From the NCBI GenBank assembly GCA_963693305.1, contig OY855903.1:54129650-54193649 (forward strand): 64,000 bases of DNA, in the 5' to 3' direction. Source of the stretch: Meandrina meandrites. Taxonomy: Eukaryota; Cnidaria; Anthozoa; Scleractinia; Meandrinidae. Below the pieces are notes generated by a model. It saw nothing but the letters and a program-made list of their open reading frames with translations. It made no database searches and was not told the origin of the DNA. Shown here in pieces: positions 10,643 to 21,802 of this stretch (position 1 is the stretch's first letter; each line of letters opens with the position of its first letter). The position numbers and the translations under genes were made by a program.

Positions 10643-10824
10643 ACGGCAGAAGCGCGACGTTTGGATCACTGCCGTGCCAGAGTCGTGTAGCACGGAACTT
10701 GTTTGATTTGCCGAACTTAGTTTTTAGTTTGATTCAGACGCCGTACTTCTGCCGTTCTTTTGTCGAACTTAATTCCTGAATTTATTTCGGCACGGCAGAA
10801 GCACGACGTCTGAACTGGGCCTAA
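10643..10824. repeat. Harbinger-type terminus with subterminal repeats, U1
   Basis: Three variants of GGCACGGCAGAAGC(A/G)CGACGT occur in both orientations between 10640 and 10810. The sequence ends GAACTGGGCC followed by TAA (10822-10824), which matches a PIF/Harbinger end with a TWA target duplication. No opposite terminus was found, so the element is truncated on its 3' side. Confidence 0.5.
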
Positions 10825-10828
10825 GCTT

Positions 10829-10924
10829 CTTCCAAAATATTTTATGTAGACCCTCGATTCATTTCTTATATGTGTAAGTTTCTTTCTTTTCTGTACAAGT
10901 TTCATAATAAAGTTGTTGTTGTTG
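10829..10924 (+). mobile_element. Retroelement 3' tail ending in TTG repeats, U1
   Basis: Short T-rich segment ending AATAAAG then (TTG)n at 10906-10922, the same tail style as 20750-20767. Probably the 3' end of a non-LTR element cut by the Harbinger insertion. The U2 copy is 32480-32575. Confidence 0.4.
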
Positions 10925-11090
10925 ATTCAATTGATGGTATAAGATGAAATCAAGTTTAAAATATGCGGAAAAAATCTTGAAATGTAACGGCTCAATTATC
11001 CCTACCTGACATTTATCTCTAAAGACTTTCATTTCGTTAAAAAAAAAAAGAAATCGCAGCCGTAAACGTTTAATAAAAATATTTCAATGA

Positions 11091-11512
11091 CAGGGTTGCC
11101 ACGGTCAGGAAAAAGTTAGGGAATTTTGCAAAAAGTCAGGAAAAATCTTAGTTCTTGTCAAAGTCAGTGAGAAGTCAGGGTTTACTTCAGTCACCAAGGA
11201 AGATGAAGGAGGGGCTTGAGAAAATGGTTCAGGAACTTACTAAAGAAGCGAATGCACTTGCTACAGAGGCTGAAACAAAAAACAAAATGGATTTGTTTGT
11301 GAAGTCAAATGCCATGCGTTTGAAATCCCATTAAAAACGTAAAGAGATCGAAGATTAAGAGAAAAATATGAATGGTCTGCAAAAAAAGCTTAAGCAAATG
11401 TTAATGTGGACTTGGCTTATTTGATAATTCGCCTAATGTGAGGTCAGTGAAAATTGTTTGAGGTCAGTGAAAAGTCAGGGAATTTTTGGGGCTCTTATGA
11501 CTGGCAACCCTG
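11091..11512 (+). mobile_element. hAT-like DNA transposon remnant, U1
   Basis: 422 bp with terminal inverted repeats CAGGGTTGCCA and TGGCAACCCTG. Just inside both ends are variants of GTCAGGGAATTTT. The interior (about 11200-11400) keeps a decayed charged coiled-coil frame (KEGLEKMVQELTKEANALA) with later stops. The CAG start suits hAT ends, but no clear 8-bp target duplication remains. Confidence 0.55.
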
Positions 11513-11673
11513 ATATACATCAATGATTGTTTAATTCATTCGCACAGAACTCCTTTGCATCTTATTTTATTTAAGAAATACCTCATCTGACCGAATGATT
11601 TATTGCGCAATTCACTCTCATTGCAACGCCTTCCCGGCAGTTTGAAATTAATTTTGTTACACTTTACTTGCAG

Positions 11674-12048
11674 GTTCTAAAAATGTGTGCTTCATTTGCC
11701 TAGAGGATTTCAATATACCATCCTCCGGCTGCTGTGGGCAAACCGTCCACACTGAACGTGTATCATGGTAAGGCATATTTTAATTTACAATTCTAAAGTG
11801 CTTTGTAAAGTTTTGTAGAGGTCGTACCTAAACTGTACCTTTGATTTCATTTCGGTTAGATGACAAGAAAGACAGAAACAGCAAGTCAATGGCCAGCCTG
11901 TAGGAAGCAGTATCCACTGCCTTCTCAAGAAGAAACAGTAGGGGATAAAATGCTCATGCGGCATTTAAGAGAAGTAAGAAGCGTTTTTAACAACATGTCT
12001 TACAATCTAATGAGAAAACAAAGAACAGACAAGCTGATCTTTTGCTAA
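11674..12048 (+). pseudogene. RING-like two-exon gene fragment, U1
   Basis: First exon 11674-11767 sits between a good acceptor (TTACTTGCAG) and donor (GTAAGG). It reads CFICLEDF, CCGQTVH, ERVSW: the first half of a RING finger in which the Cys after His-Thr-Glu is Arg. The second exon (11860-12048), after TTCGGTTAG, gives QWPACRKQYPLP, the last C-x2-C half, then a charged tail and stop. The straightforward splice would join TG to A and create TGA. With that and the lost ligand, this is probably a decayed E3-type RING gene or retro-fragment. Rescue by other splice sites cannot be excluded. Confidence 0.45.
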
Positions 12049-12436
12049 TTAATCTGATTATCGCTCCTTTTGTTGTTACAGGATAATCAGTTAATCGCTT
12101 TTTTTTTGCTGTCGATTCGATGTTGTCGGAATGGCACAAATCCAGAAGTTATCGATATCCTAATAGTTGATATCCCAATCTCTCTTTTTTTCCCCGGCGT
12201 ATTTTTGCAGGGAAAGACCCCCAAGAACTGAAGAAAAAAGGACATGCACTGCCTGTGTATGTTGCGTCACAAAGACATGATTTTGCGTTTAACATAAGAA
12301 AGATTGCAGCGTGCGTGTCGGCGATGTGCCACGGCAGTCCAAAACTGCCAACATTGTTTTAGATTAATGAGGAAGCTTCGCATTATTATTATTACTATGG
12401 CTAACTTCTTATTGGTCTCGAACAGGTAGCTAAACT

Positions 12437-12880
12437 TACTTTTCAAAATGTTTTATTTGGAATAATATCAAATCAATGCCCTTCAATTAATTTACTCAAT
12501 TACCTAATTATTATTGGAAAATTGTCTCTGTGGGACTGCAGAAGAAACCAAACACGCCCTAATATTCAAGGTTATCAGAACAAAATAGCTATTAAATATG
12601 TAACTTTTAGGATAATAAATAAGGATAATTTTTTTGAAAAGAAATGGATATTTACACCACACATAATTTAGTAGGCTATCTAGATTTGCTGTCTTCTTTT
12701 CCTTTTATTTTACTTCTCTTTTTTTGTTCCTTTTCGCTTTTTTGCTGTTTAATCTTACTTTATTTTTGTTAAAGTCTAGTTACTGATGTACCGGTTTCAC
12801 TTATTGTTAACTATTCTTATTCTGAATATCAATGTAACTGTAAGTTGTAAAACTGTCAATAAAGAACACGTTTTAAAAAA
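12437..12880 (+). mobile_element. Non-LTR retrotransposon 3' end, U1
   Basis: Plus-strand frame resembling the C-terminus of L1/Tx1-like RT proteins (IIIGKLSLWDCRRNQTHPNIQGYQ in pieces), then a T-rich 3' UTR and AATAAAG near 12860 followed by a short A run. A frameshift is present near 12630. No target duplication found. Confidence 0.55.
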
Positions 12881-13264
12881 AGTTTTGATCGCGTGACTAA
12901 TGTTCAGTCAATGGTTGTAGTTTGCGTCCAATAAAACCGGCGTTGGCTGTAAATCACGATACCAGCGCAATGTTGTAGACTGTCTGTCTTTGGCTATCAA
13001 AATAAAAAAAGAATACTTAGAGAATCTCTCGTCCGTGATACTGTAACGGTGCATACCCTGAAGCTTACAGTTGTTATTCCCTTAAAATTCCTGGTTCAAT
13101 CTTCTGTGTTAATGAAGTAATTTCATATAGTTACTGTGACGGTTTTAGATCTAATTGTTTTCGATATATTTAATGGTTTGGGTATTGAATCAAAATAACG
13201 ATAATTGGAGACATGACAAATGTTTCCTTAACAGAAATGTCAGAAATGTAGCTGCAAAAATACT

Positions 13265-14262
13265 TTACTCGCCATCCTCTTTGGTGTTGCCCTTGTTAAC
13301 TCCAAAAACGTCAGCTAAGAACTCTGCTCGAACTTCCTGGGGAAGTGATTTCAATTGCTCCAGCTTGCAGTTGCCTTTAAAGTGTCCAAAGCATCTGACA
13401 TGTAGGGCATGATAAAAGGATTTGCTCAAAGCTTGGATGAGTGCTTCTCCTCCAATGCTTGGAAGAGTGCTTCTTCTCCATCTGTTCCGAAGGCAACCAA
13501 TAAAGAGACCTCTTTTTCAAGCCCCACTAGGTTTTGAGACAAGGTCTTTCTTTGATGAAGCAACATTGGTCCAAGCATAAGTGAGGGTTTCCCCGTTTTC
13601 CTATCCTTTAACATCGGGTTCCGATAGGTTGTGACAGTCAAATGAAACTTCCCCAGGTTAAAGGTGGGATCTACTCCAAAGACAGCAAATTTTGCGAGAT
13701 TAGCACAGAATCGAACCATGTTTCGCAGTTGCCAGTCAAATCCTAGGTTTGTACGAAGTTCGGGTCCTGTTACTTCTCTTATAAATGCGCTTTCCCGATT
13801 ACCGAGCTGCTGCCTTTTGGAATTCATAAGTTCAAGTAGCATAGAATCAACCTCCTTTGTGGCCTTTAACAGTTGCAAAATTTAAAGAACTTAAAAACGT
13901 GAAAATGTTTCTCAGTAAGGTTTAATTTTAAATGCATAATACATACCCGGAATGACATAGAAGTACTTCTTCAGATCTGGCGAGGATTTGTTCTTGTAAT
14001 AAAATCGTTTTAGATTATACATGACCCATTCTGTTGCCGGAACGACATCTTCGCCAAGCTGATACAAATCGCCCTCTTCCTCCATAGCACATCTATACTT
14101 GTGGAGCCCATTGTTCCACCAGGCTCCCATATCATCACTTTTGATGTCGTCCTCGTGTTTGAGATGTGTCCTGTCCACTAAAAATGTAACATTGTGTTGA
14201 ATAGCACGAGGGGTGGTTTTGCAGAACTTTCCCTCTTGCAATGGCGCCAATAATATTTCTAT
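13265..14262 (-). pseudogene. MULE-type transposase pseudogene, U1
   Basis: Minus-strand fragments in order: MAPLQEGKFCKTTPRAIQHN to 13912, then 13878-13426 with [20 protein letters not shown] (first catalytic Asp context), [12 protein letters not shown] and LVAFGTDGEEAL (second Asp), then HALHVRCFGHFKGNCKLEQL in another frame. This order fits the DDE core of Mutator-like transposases. There is a frameshift at about 13900 and another near 13440. The second comes from a 26-bp imperfect duplication around GAAGCACTC and is also present in U2. The N- and C-terminal parts are missing. Confidence 0.7.
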
Positions 14263-14267
14263 AGTCG

Positions 14268-14392
14268 TCCTGCAGCTTTGCTTGCAGTTAACATTTATTT
14301 ACTGCCGTTTGCTTGCGGTTAGCATTTTACCCTGTAGTTTGCTTGCAGTTAACATTTATCTACTGCAATTTGCTTGCGGTTAGCATTCATTT
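14268..14392. repeat. Minisatellite, U1 only
   Basis: Four units of about 31 bp starting TTTGCTTGC at 14277, 14308, 14338 and 14369. They alternate between GCAGTTAACATT and GCGGTTAGCATT, so the higher-order period is about 61 bp. The corresponding U2 interval lacks the roughly 200 bp containing it. Confidence 0.75.
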
Positions 14393-14876
14393 TGTGGTTG
14401 GGCGAGTATATGTTTTTCATTGTTGGCGGCCATGTTGACTTACCATGAAGTATATGCCCCTAGGGGTGACAACGGCTTATTAGTCCATTCGAAGGCAGGC
14501 GTTTCCTCATTGTTTTTCAGGTCTAAGTTGAAGGTTGCCTCGCTATCCGACAACTCTATCGTCGTGCGGTTCATTCAGTTGAGCTATTAGCTAAGCTTTG
14601 AACACGTGCTGTGCACATACAAACCGTGTAGAACTTCCAACTTTTTAGGGTAGGGTGGGACATCGATCAAGCACATTAAAAACCTGGCCGCGTGTAAGTT
14701 ATTGGTAATTCAGGCTAAGTAGATTCTTTATTTGTTCTTAATTTCTATAAAGGAGATATCACTGTTAATAAATAAATTTGTGCTTAGTCCTTAGATAGAC
14801 AGTATACTCTGTACACTCACAACTGTATTACGTTTGTTTGTTTCTACGCTTGTATTCATTCATTTCTCCATCCGCA

Positions 14877-14958
14877 TTTTACCATTCGCCATCCGTCATC
14901 GGCCATCGGCCATCCGCCATCCGCCATCCGCCATCCGCCATCCGCCGCCATCCGGTCA
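14877..14958. repeat. CCATCCG microsatellite, U1
   Basis: Seven-base repeat CCATCCG, about ten imperfect units, in the non-coding stretch 14400-15958. U2 (37074-37106) has only about four units. The rest of that stretch shows no gene. Confidence 0.8.
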
Positions 14959-14959
14959 T

Positions 14960-15958
14960 CGTTTTACAGAGACCTCCTGGGAAACAACTCTCCAGACCGT
15001 TTTTAAACGCGTCTGCGAATGCTGGCGTCTATGGTCTACCCTGCGAGTACAGCCGCCTCTTATCACTCCCGGCCAAACCGGCCGTGAGCGATGAGAGGCG
15101 GCTGTATTCGCAGGCTAGCTGGCGTCTGATTGAGCAGAAAAAATCCTTTGTATTATTCTGCCCAATCGGCGAACAATAACTTTAGAGTCGCTTTCGTGTG
15201 TTCTTACATGGCGTTTGTTTTATCGGCCATAATTTAGTTTTAATTTACACCAGAGAGCCAAAAAAGACGGGAAATTATTTCGGATGCCAGGTTGATTAAA
15301 TAAGGTTATAATTCCGTCTTCAAATTCAAACGTTTCATACGGTTCGTTAGTGTGTCCATGTCCAAAGCAACGATCTGGCAGTATAAAATCACGCGGCTCA
15401 TCTCTCTCTTATTTTTCAAACTCTTTTGATTCTTTTATTTGGTGTGTTGGGAAGGTATTTAAAGAGATATAAAAACCAGTTTTACTCTATAAAATATTGG
15501 AATTGAATTAGGCTACCTTTTAATATATTACTTAATCCTTACTGCAATATCAGTCCGCTTTTTTGAAAAATCCATTGAAACTGGTCTAAAAACCAGTAAT
15601 ATACAAGAAAAAGAGAGGATGAAGTAAGGGAGTTGATCCCCCATATAGGCCTTCTTCCAAAGGTAATCCCTCTCAAGTTATTTTTAGACATGGTACACAG
15701 TTCACCCGCGGGTGTTAACGCGCGTTGCGTGGATATTCTCGCGTGTTTTTGAGGGATGATCATAAACGCAATGGCAGGAAATGTGGTGTGAAAGTGGCTT
15801 GTATTCATTTTGTCGACGAACTAAATACAAAAACATTTCCATAAAATGATCAGAAGGCTAGGGGAATGCAAGGGTCAAACAAAACTATAAGCTGAGAAAA
15901 CGTGGTAGAGCTGACCGAGCTTAACCTAGAATTGTCGGGATGGAGTGCGAGTTAATTA
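14960..15958. other. No gene seen, U1
   Basis: Non-coding sequence with a short inverted motif (CGCTCCCGGCCAAACCGGCC area at 15066-15090). No domain recognised in any frame. The U2 equivalent is 37108-38103. Confidence 0.45.
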
Positions 15959-16377
15959 CAGTCGAACCCCTATTATATTAAGCGGCCATCCATTAAGCGG
16001 CCAGTTTCTTAAGTCCCAAAGCTATTGTCAGTATAATACTGTAAATAAAGCTCCTTTTAAGCGACCACCTCTATTAAGCGACCGCGTTCATCTTTCTGCC
16101 GTCCCTTGAGCGTTCTTCTATTGTTTTCGTCCTTATTTAGCGGCCAGTAAGAATATAATATACGATGTTTAGATTCATTTTCAAAAAACTCGAACAGTGA
16201 CGCCTGATTAAATCATTCACAGGCCGTCTTCATGTGGTTCCGTTATTCCTTTTCACGCAATTTTATGTTAAAATAACGCTACCTTTTCAAACGGCCTTAT
16301 GCTAATTTCTGACGAACCCCTTTTAAGTGGCTAGTTGCCATTTTGCCGAGGGTGGCCGCTTAATAGGGGTTCTTCTC
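15959..16377. mobile_element. pogo/Tigger-like MITE, U1
   Basis: Ends CAGTCGAACCCC and its inverse (GGGGTTC at 16366-16372) with TA on both sides. Subterminal TTAAGCGGCCA repeats occur in both orientations. 419 bp and no transposase. The CAGTNGAACCCC end and TA duplication are typical of pogo/Tigger elements. Confidence 0.65.
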
Positions 16378-16868
16378 TAGTTCCGCATGCCCCGGCCGGA
16401 ATAATCGTCAAACTAGCGACACTATGACTTACAGGTAAGTGAAATAAAAAGCAATTTTTAAAAAAACTCTGTGGCTATATGCCCGGCCGCCGGGCACGGT
16501 CTTAAATGGACTAAATGCCCGGTGGTCAGCATTTTTCAAAGAATTTCCACTGAAATGTTCTTTCGAACTTCTTGAGAGTATAAGATGTTTGTTTTTTTTT
16601 AAGAATGTCGAGCGATTCCAAAAACCATGATGGTTTTCTAGTTGACGAAATATCTCAACTTGGGTATACCATAAAATCGCTGTGTTCTTTTATTTTATTT
16701 TATTTGTGTTTATTCTAGCAACCAATAGAAATTTATAGCCCTGTGTGTTTAATATTCTCGCATAACCTTAACCCCTTGAATTCCCTAGGTACGTGTAAAG
16801 AAAACCCTAGCTATTTATTTCCTAAATGACCAATATTCTGATTATCCCGGATGTGTATCGATCTCTTA

Positions 16869-17296
16869 CAGTCAAGCGCGTCGAACCGTAGCCACCCGGC
16901 TAAGTTTTTGACGTCTTTTTGACAAGTTTTTGATTAGTTTGATGGCTTCCGGTTGCACAACGGTTCATACGAACGATCTGTGAAACGTTCAGTTTCAACC
17001 GGTTTAACAAACCCAGAAGACTTGAAATTGAAAGTAAGGTCTCACAAAAATCTTTAAAGTGCATTTTCTGTACGAAAAGTTAAGTTTGACCAAATTTTTG
17101 TTGGCATAAAATTTATTTATCGCTCTGACGTTTGAAGACGAATCATGCAACGGTTGATACCCCGCCTTCCATTTTCAAGACATTTGATTGGTAGTTTAAA
17201 GCAACCGGAAGCCGTAAAACTCATCAAAGTAATCAAAAACTTGTCAAAAGATGTCAAAAACTTTGTCGGGTGGCTATGGTTCGACGCGCTTGACTG
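16869..17296. mobile_element. TA-flanked MITE with ~100-bp inverted repeats, U1
   Basis: Ends CAGTCAAGCGCGTCGAACC in inverted orientation, flanked by TA (16867-16868, 17297-17298). The arms extend about 100 bp (through GTTTTTGACG and GGCTTCCGGTTGC). 428 bp, no coding frame. Tc1/mariner-superfamily origin inferred. Confidence 0.7.
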
Positions 17297-17455
17297 TAAA
17301 AGTAAACCAAATTTCTTGTTGGTACGGTAAATGTTGCTGGACAACTGTACAGGAACCCCGTAGACCAATCAGAATGCCGAATTCTTGTATTCACCTTTGG
17401 AAATTATGTTTATATTTTTAATTGATAAACTGTAAAGCGTTGCACCCATGAGCTA

Positions 17456-18258
17456 TTATTCCTCAGAAGCTGCTTTCATGTCGTAAATCTCTTGTAAAGG
17501 ACCAGGAAATTCATATCCAAACAACTTGAAGTCCAGCTCATAAAACTGCCATAACTTGAAGATTTCTTCTCTGGTCAGACCTGAGTAATATTCCAACATG
17601 TATGGCCGGGACTTCGATGGGTGATACTCAGGAAAAGTTACAAATTTGTCGACGCCTATTTCCTTTAAAAAAAGAGGTGCTTCCTCGGCGAGGTTCTCAA
17701 AATGGCCAATGAAGTCGTAATCTATTTCACAGGGACAAATCTGCTCGTAGGAACGCCAGTGTTGGTTCATTGATATGGAAGAATGATTGAAGGAGAGAAC
17801 GTACCTGACAAACCATGGAAAGTTCATGTTTTTTAACTCTTGGTCAGTGATATTCGGCTCAACCTTCTTCCGAAACCATGCGCCTTTCCTTATGACCTTA
17901 TCCCGGTAAGCTGATAGAAGACGCGAAAATGGCTCTCGGACAAACATGGCTTTGTAGTAAGTATCGAGAATAGTCTTTCTCTCAGCTGGCGGATAATCAA
18001 TGAGAAAAGAAAAGAAACTTTTCTTGTGAGGGTAAACTCTCCGACCCGTACCGTTATGTCGCGCTTGATATAAAACTCCTTTCCAAGTGGTGCAGGAAAC
18101 TTTGGGGATGAAACAGAACACAAGCTTCAGATCTTCCATAACAATGAAGCGAGTAAAGTGAGCCTGCTCGATAAAGTCAGGATTTGGTGGCTTGTTTTGG
18201 CATTGCTCCCGAAGAATCCTTTTTCGTTCTGCCAGCTTTGTTGCAAACCATGATGGAA
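17456..18258 (-). CDS. Carbohydrate sulfotransferase catalytic exon, gene 2
   Basis: Terminal coding exon. The acceptor CTTTTTCAG precedes 18258, and two bases complete a split codon before PSWFATKLAERKR. 267 codons including the stop. The 5'-phosphosulfate loop PKVSCTTWK is at the position of family PKVACTNWKR, and the 3'-phosphate site is VREPFSRLLSAYRDK. Downstream family signatures MNQHW and CEIDYDFIGHFENL are intact. This is the PAPS-dependent Golgi sulfotransferase fold (Sulfotransfer_2; HNK-1ST, CHST8-14), which sulfates glycan or glycosaminoglycan chains. The exact substrate cannot be told. WKG replaces the usual WKR after the first loop. The membrane anchor is expected from exon 22556-22263. 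Confidence 0.85.
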
Positions 18259-18259
18259 C

Positions 18260-19350
18260 TGAAAAAGTATAATGTTCAATTTGATTAAGGTAATGTTAAC
18301 TTATACTTAGAATATACTAACGCAGAGCTGCTCGTCGGAAAATTTAAATGAAACCCTAAACGACACCAATCCCTTCGTGGCTCAAGTTTTCTTTGACCAC
18401 CTAAAGGTACCATTTTTCGGTCTAGATTGAAAAAAAAAAACAAAAAAACAGTATCACAGCATTTGCATAGCCTACTACGCTCGTCACGCGTCGGACTCTG
18501 ACTTGGAAACAGGGATGTCAAAAAAATCAAGTTTATAAAATGTAGTTGAACAAGCATACCATAAAGCTTATTTTAGCCCTTTCCTCCCCCCTCCCCAATC
18601 TCATTTATGCGCCGTCTTTTTTTCACAGCATTCTGCTAGTAATCTACAACACTACCTACAATATACATTACACTACATCACTTATAACCAAAAAAATAAT
18701 TTCATTTCATTACTTATAATTTTAATTACAGAAAATTCAATATCTAAAGGAAAAAAAAATGTTACAATACAATACTAACTAATACCTGATTCACACCAAC
18801 AAAACATGTTTAGTTAAACCAGGTTTAACAAAATGAACATCAGCACCAGACAACTGACAGACTAAATTTTACATAGGGTTCACGTGTGTTCTAACTTGTG
18901 CTTTCATTGTGCCAAATTTGAAGTCGATAAACATCAGTCAGCAGCTTCCATGAAGAAAACAATTTTAAACCGTGTTTAACTAAACAACATTTAAACATGT
19001 TTAAGCTTTGGTGTGAATGGGGTATAAGTTCATTTCACACTTTCAAAAACACACATACACCCGTTACGTCCTGATGCATGAATTATAAGTCAGTATTTTG
19101 GAGAAATTTGCCTGATTTCGCAGTATGATCGTATAGCTTATTCTGTGACTTTGCAATCTCTAGTTCAAGATTTGAATCCGTGCTTGGTGTAGCCTCTAAT
19201 TAGAGGAGAGGAGGTGTTTTTACAACGACATGAATACAAATATGGTTTGGCGATAAGTAGTACATGACTGACAAATAACTCGTCTTCACAATTTAGCATT
19301 CCAAACATTGTTGTTTAGATTGTTTATATTGACTTTAAATTGCAGAGTCA
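18260..19350. other. Intron-side sequence; one MITE only
   Basis: Non-coding apart from the MITE at about 18782-19024. A middle exon of the sulfotransferase could hide here, but no conserved frame was recognised. The U2 equivalent is 40624-41718. Confidence 0.4.
18782..19024. mobile_element. MITE with ATTCACACCAA ends, U1
   Basis: Inverted ends ATACC..ATTCACACCAA, with further inverted AACATGTTTA and TTTAGTTAAAC blocks. About 240 bp, non-coding. Confidence 0.55.
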
Positions 19351-19352
19351 CA

Positions 19353-20430
19353 TTATAACCTTAGCCCAGAATTATTTGGCAAAAATACAAGAGATTGAGA
19401 TATGTTCAAGGGATTCGATTTCCTTTCCACAAAAAATGAACATGCTGGGGAAGGCAAAGCACCAATTTTATTTAAAAAGTCGTTTGTCACAAGATACCTG
19501 TTTAATAGTTTGAATTGAAATTCGCGCAGCTTTGTATCGGAGGTGACACGATATGGTAAGCCAATCAAGGGTATCATTTATAAAATACCAACTGTATTTC
19601 TTTTCAGCAGATGGGGTAGTAGTAACTCTCTTTCAGAGTTCTTTATCAATAGCTTTTGACACAGCTTTATTGATCGGAGTCTTTTGCCCGTTTAAACTTA
19701 AAAATTTGCTCATGCAAACCTAATGCCTTTTTGTTAGAGTGAGAGGACCTTTTTAGTAAGTTTCTCCGCTTATTTGGCAGGGCGTTTATCTCGGATAAAA
19801 AGATCCAAGGGGATAAGGTTCAGCTCTCTCATTACATTTGCTTATTAACTCATTGTTTTCAGAGATTAGGTCTCGTATTCTTGGAATCCCCTCTTCTGCC
19901 AGTGTTTTAATAACACAGGTTTCCCGTCGATAGAAATGATTTTGTTGTTCCAAAGAATGGTTTCAAGCTTTGCATTAATATCATCAATAACCTCTTCCCA
20001 TTGATTATTTGCCACTGAGCATTTAGCGAAGCTTTAAGAGAAGTTTACCTCCAATCGGTTTTAAGTAATTCAACAGAATCATCTTCCAGCCACTCGGTTC
20101 GTCACTGGCTAATTTCTTACAACAAATAATCCTCTGTGTCTAAATCATCGAATCCAGACGTGGAGCCTCTAGTCCTCCATTCTCAATATCGCCAACGAGA
20201 ACAGAGCGCTTAACCTTGTCTTTGTCCTTCGAAATGAAGTCGAAAATGATTTTATTTACCTCTTTTAAAAACTCTTGATCAGAACAAATCATGCTCGCCC
20301 AATGCAGGAAAACAGGAATTATAAATGTCTTGACAATTTGAATTCTGCCAGTTATCGTCAGATCTCCCCATCTCCAAATGTGTAATTTTTGTCTGATAGA
20401 AGTAACAATTTTGTCGAAATTCAACATTGG
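19353..20430 (-). pseudogene. L1/Tx1-like LINE RT C-terminal relic, U1
   Basis: Minus strand. 20427-20140 encodes a thumb-like region (KLHIWRWGDLTITGRIQIVK, then FLHWASMICSDQEFLKEVNK). 19577-19353 encodes the following helix and zinc-knuckle area (LREFQFKLLNRYLVTNDFLN). Between them are stops and shifts. 5' and 3' parts are absent. Confidence 0.65.
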
Positions 20431-20454
20431 TTTGGCGCGTAGGTCGTATGTGAA

Positions 20455-20767
20455 ATGAATTCTCGTAACTCAGTGTTTAACCTACTTTCAGCTGAGGATA
20501 ACTATGTTGAAATCAATAAAATCGTTGACTCATTGTTATTTATTACTATGTTATTCACTGCTATCTTTCTTATTATCTTTCTTTTTTCTTCTTTTTTTCT
20601 TTTCTTTAATGTAGATAAGGTATTACCATTTTGTAAATTTATTTATTTATTTATTTTTTCTTCTTCATTTTCTTCATCACCTCCCGCCGCGAATAGCTGG
20701 GCTAATTGCGGGAGGTGAAAAATATTGTAAACAATATGATTTTGAAAATAAAGTTGTTGTTGTTGTT
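20455..20767 (+). mobile_element. LINE 3' end with terminal hairpin and TTG tail, U1
   Basis: Plus-strand 3' UTR ending in a perfect 11-bp stem (TCACCTCCCGC with GCGGGAGGTGA, 20677-20718, 20-nt loop), then AATAAAG and (TTG)n. A conserved 3' hairpin plus short repeat tail is how L2/CR1-like RTs recognise their template. Confidence 0.65.
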
Positions 20768-20954
20768 TAACTTTTAGGTTTCTAATTTCAGTATCGCGTT
20801 TCGTAAAGGGTAATGCCCACCGCTGCCTAATAACAATACCTCGGACTTTTCATTATTAATTTTGTAGTCTGAGCATTCTTCAAAATCTTCTAAGTTCAGT
20901 TTTCTAATAACCTTGCTTCTTGCTCATAAAATGTCGGATTAGCAAAGGCGATAA

Positions 20955-21127
20955 AGAGCGTTTTCACTCACGAGACCAGAGGCCATGTTGTTTTACTAAA
21001 ACAAGAGACGATTTTTGCACAAAAACAGAGTTTAATTCCGGGAGGAATGGTTGGTGCACCAACATGGTCGCCTGTCTTTGTTTTGGAATGCCAATATGGC
21101 TGCCGTTACGTCATATGTAAACGCTCT
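20955..21127. mobile_element. Short MITE with AGAGCGTTT ends, U1
   Basis: Inverted ends AGAGCGTTTTCA and TGTAAACGCTCT, 173 bp, non-coding. The rest of 20770-21651 holds a poly-C run (about 21347-21364) and no recognisable gene. Confidence 0.45.
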
Positions 21128-21656
21128 ACGGGGGCTTATTACTTCAGTTTTCTAGTAAGCCCCCACCTCGCCTTTTCTAAACGGACGCAAGGAAGCAAGG
21201 TTACACTTTTAAAATCAGTTATTCATCCACCACGTTCACTTTTTATCGATACGGTTTTGCGAAAATGTGTTACTAAACAGAACTTACATATTTCGAAGCT
21301 CACTTTATTTGTTTTATATGTACCCTAACTGATTTTGGTTTGAAATGAGCCCCCCCCCCCCCCCTCCCGGCCCCCCGACCCCCTTAAAAAGTTTTCAAAT
21401 AAGAAGTGCAAAGCGCTTTTATCGCATGTAAATATTGAATTTTGTTTCAGCCAATTTATGTTCAGTATCGTTTAATAAGCGTGCTTCCTCCAAACAAAGC
21501 TATCATTGCGTATAATGATAGCCCGAGGAACATTTTCATGTCTCTTGGTAACCCGGCAAGATAACCATAACAATCTTAATGACTTTGTGAACCATGCAAG
21601 GACCACTTCAACAAACAAGAGCCAAGAGTAGCTGGATCTTTGTAAAGATCAGGATC

Positions 21657-21802
21657 AAATGCAAGGCTGATCTAACAGCTGTAAAAAGGTATATTTTACT
21701 TAGCCCAACATTTCGGTAAACAACACTATCCTTCATCAGCTGCATAAATATTGGGCGAAGTAAAATATACCTTTTTACAGCTGTTCGATCAGCCTTGCAT
21801 TT
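21657..21802 (-). repeat. Foldback with hammerhead-like core, U2
   Basis: Same sequence as the U1 foldback. The core lies at 21703-21739 on the minus strand. Its left flank (tgcaaggaccactt at about 21594) is visible here and is shared with the solo relative at 59440. Confidence 0.6.

Larger units (their letters stand above)
1..21651. repeat. Tandem segmental unit U1
   Basis: First of three tandem copies of a segment carrying one sulfotransferase locus plus transposons. Position 1 aligns with 21652 and with 45475, so the period to the next unit is 21,651 bp. Bases 1-12300 match 21652-33951 without a difference that I could find, and 12301 onward differs by substitutions and indels. The true phase of the unit cannot be fixed because the window opens inside the array. 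Confidence 0.95.

Noticed and set aside
14877..14958. Possible CRISPR-like array
   Set aside because: Seven-base direct repeat without spacers, in a eukaryotic genome; it is a microsatellite.
14834..15179. Two overlapping frames rich in His/Pro/Ser
   Set aside because: Both are translations of the CCATCCG microsatellite and its flank.
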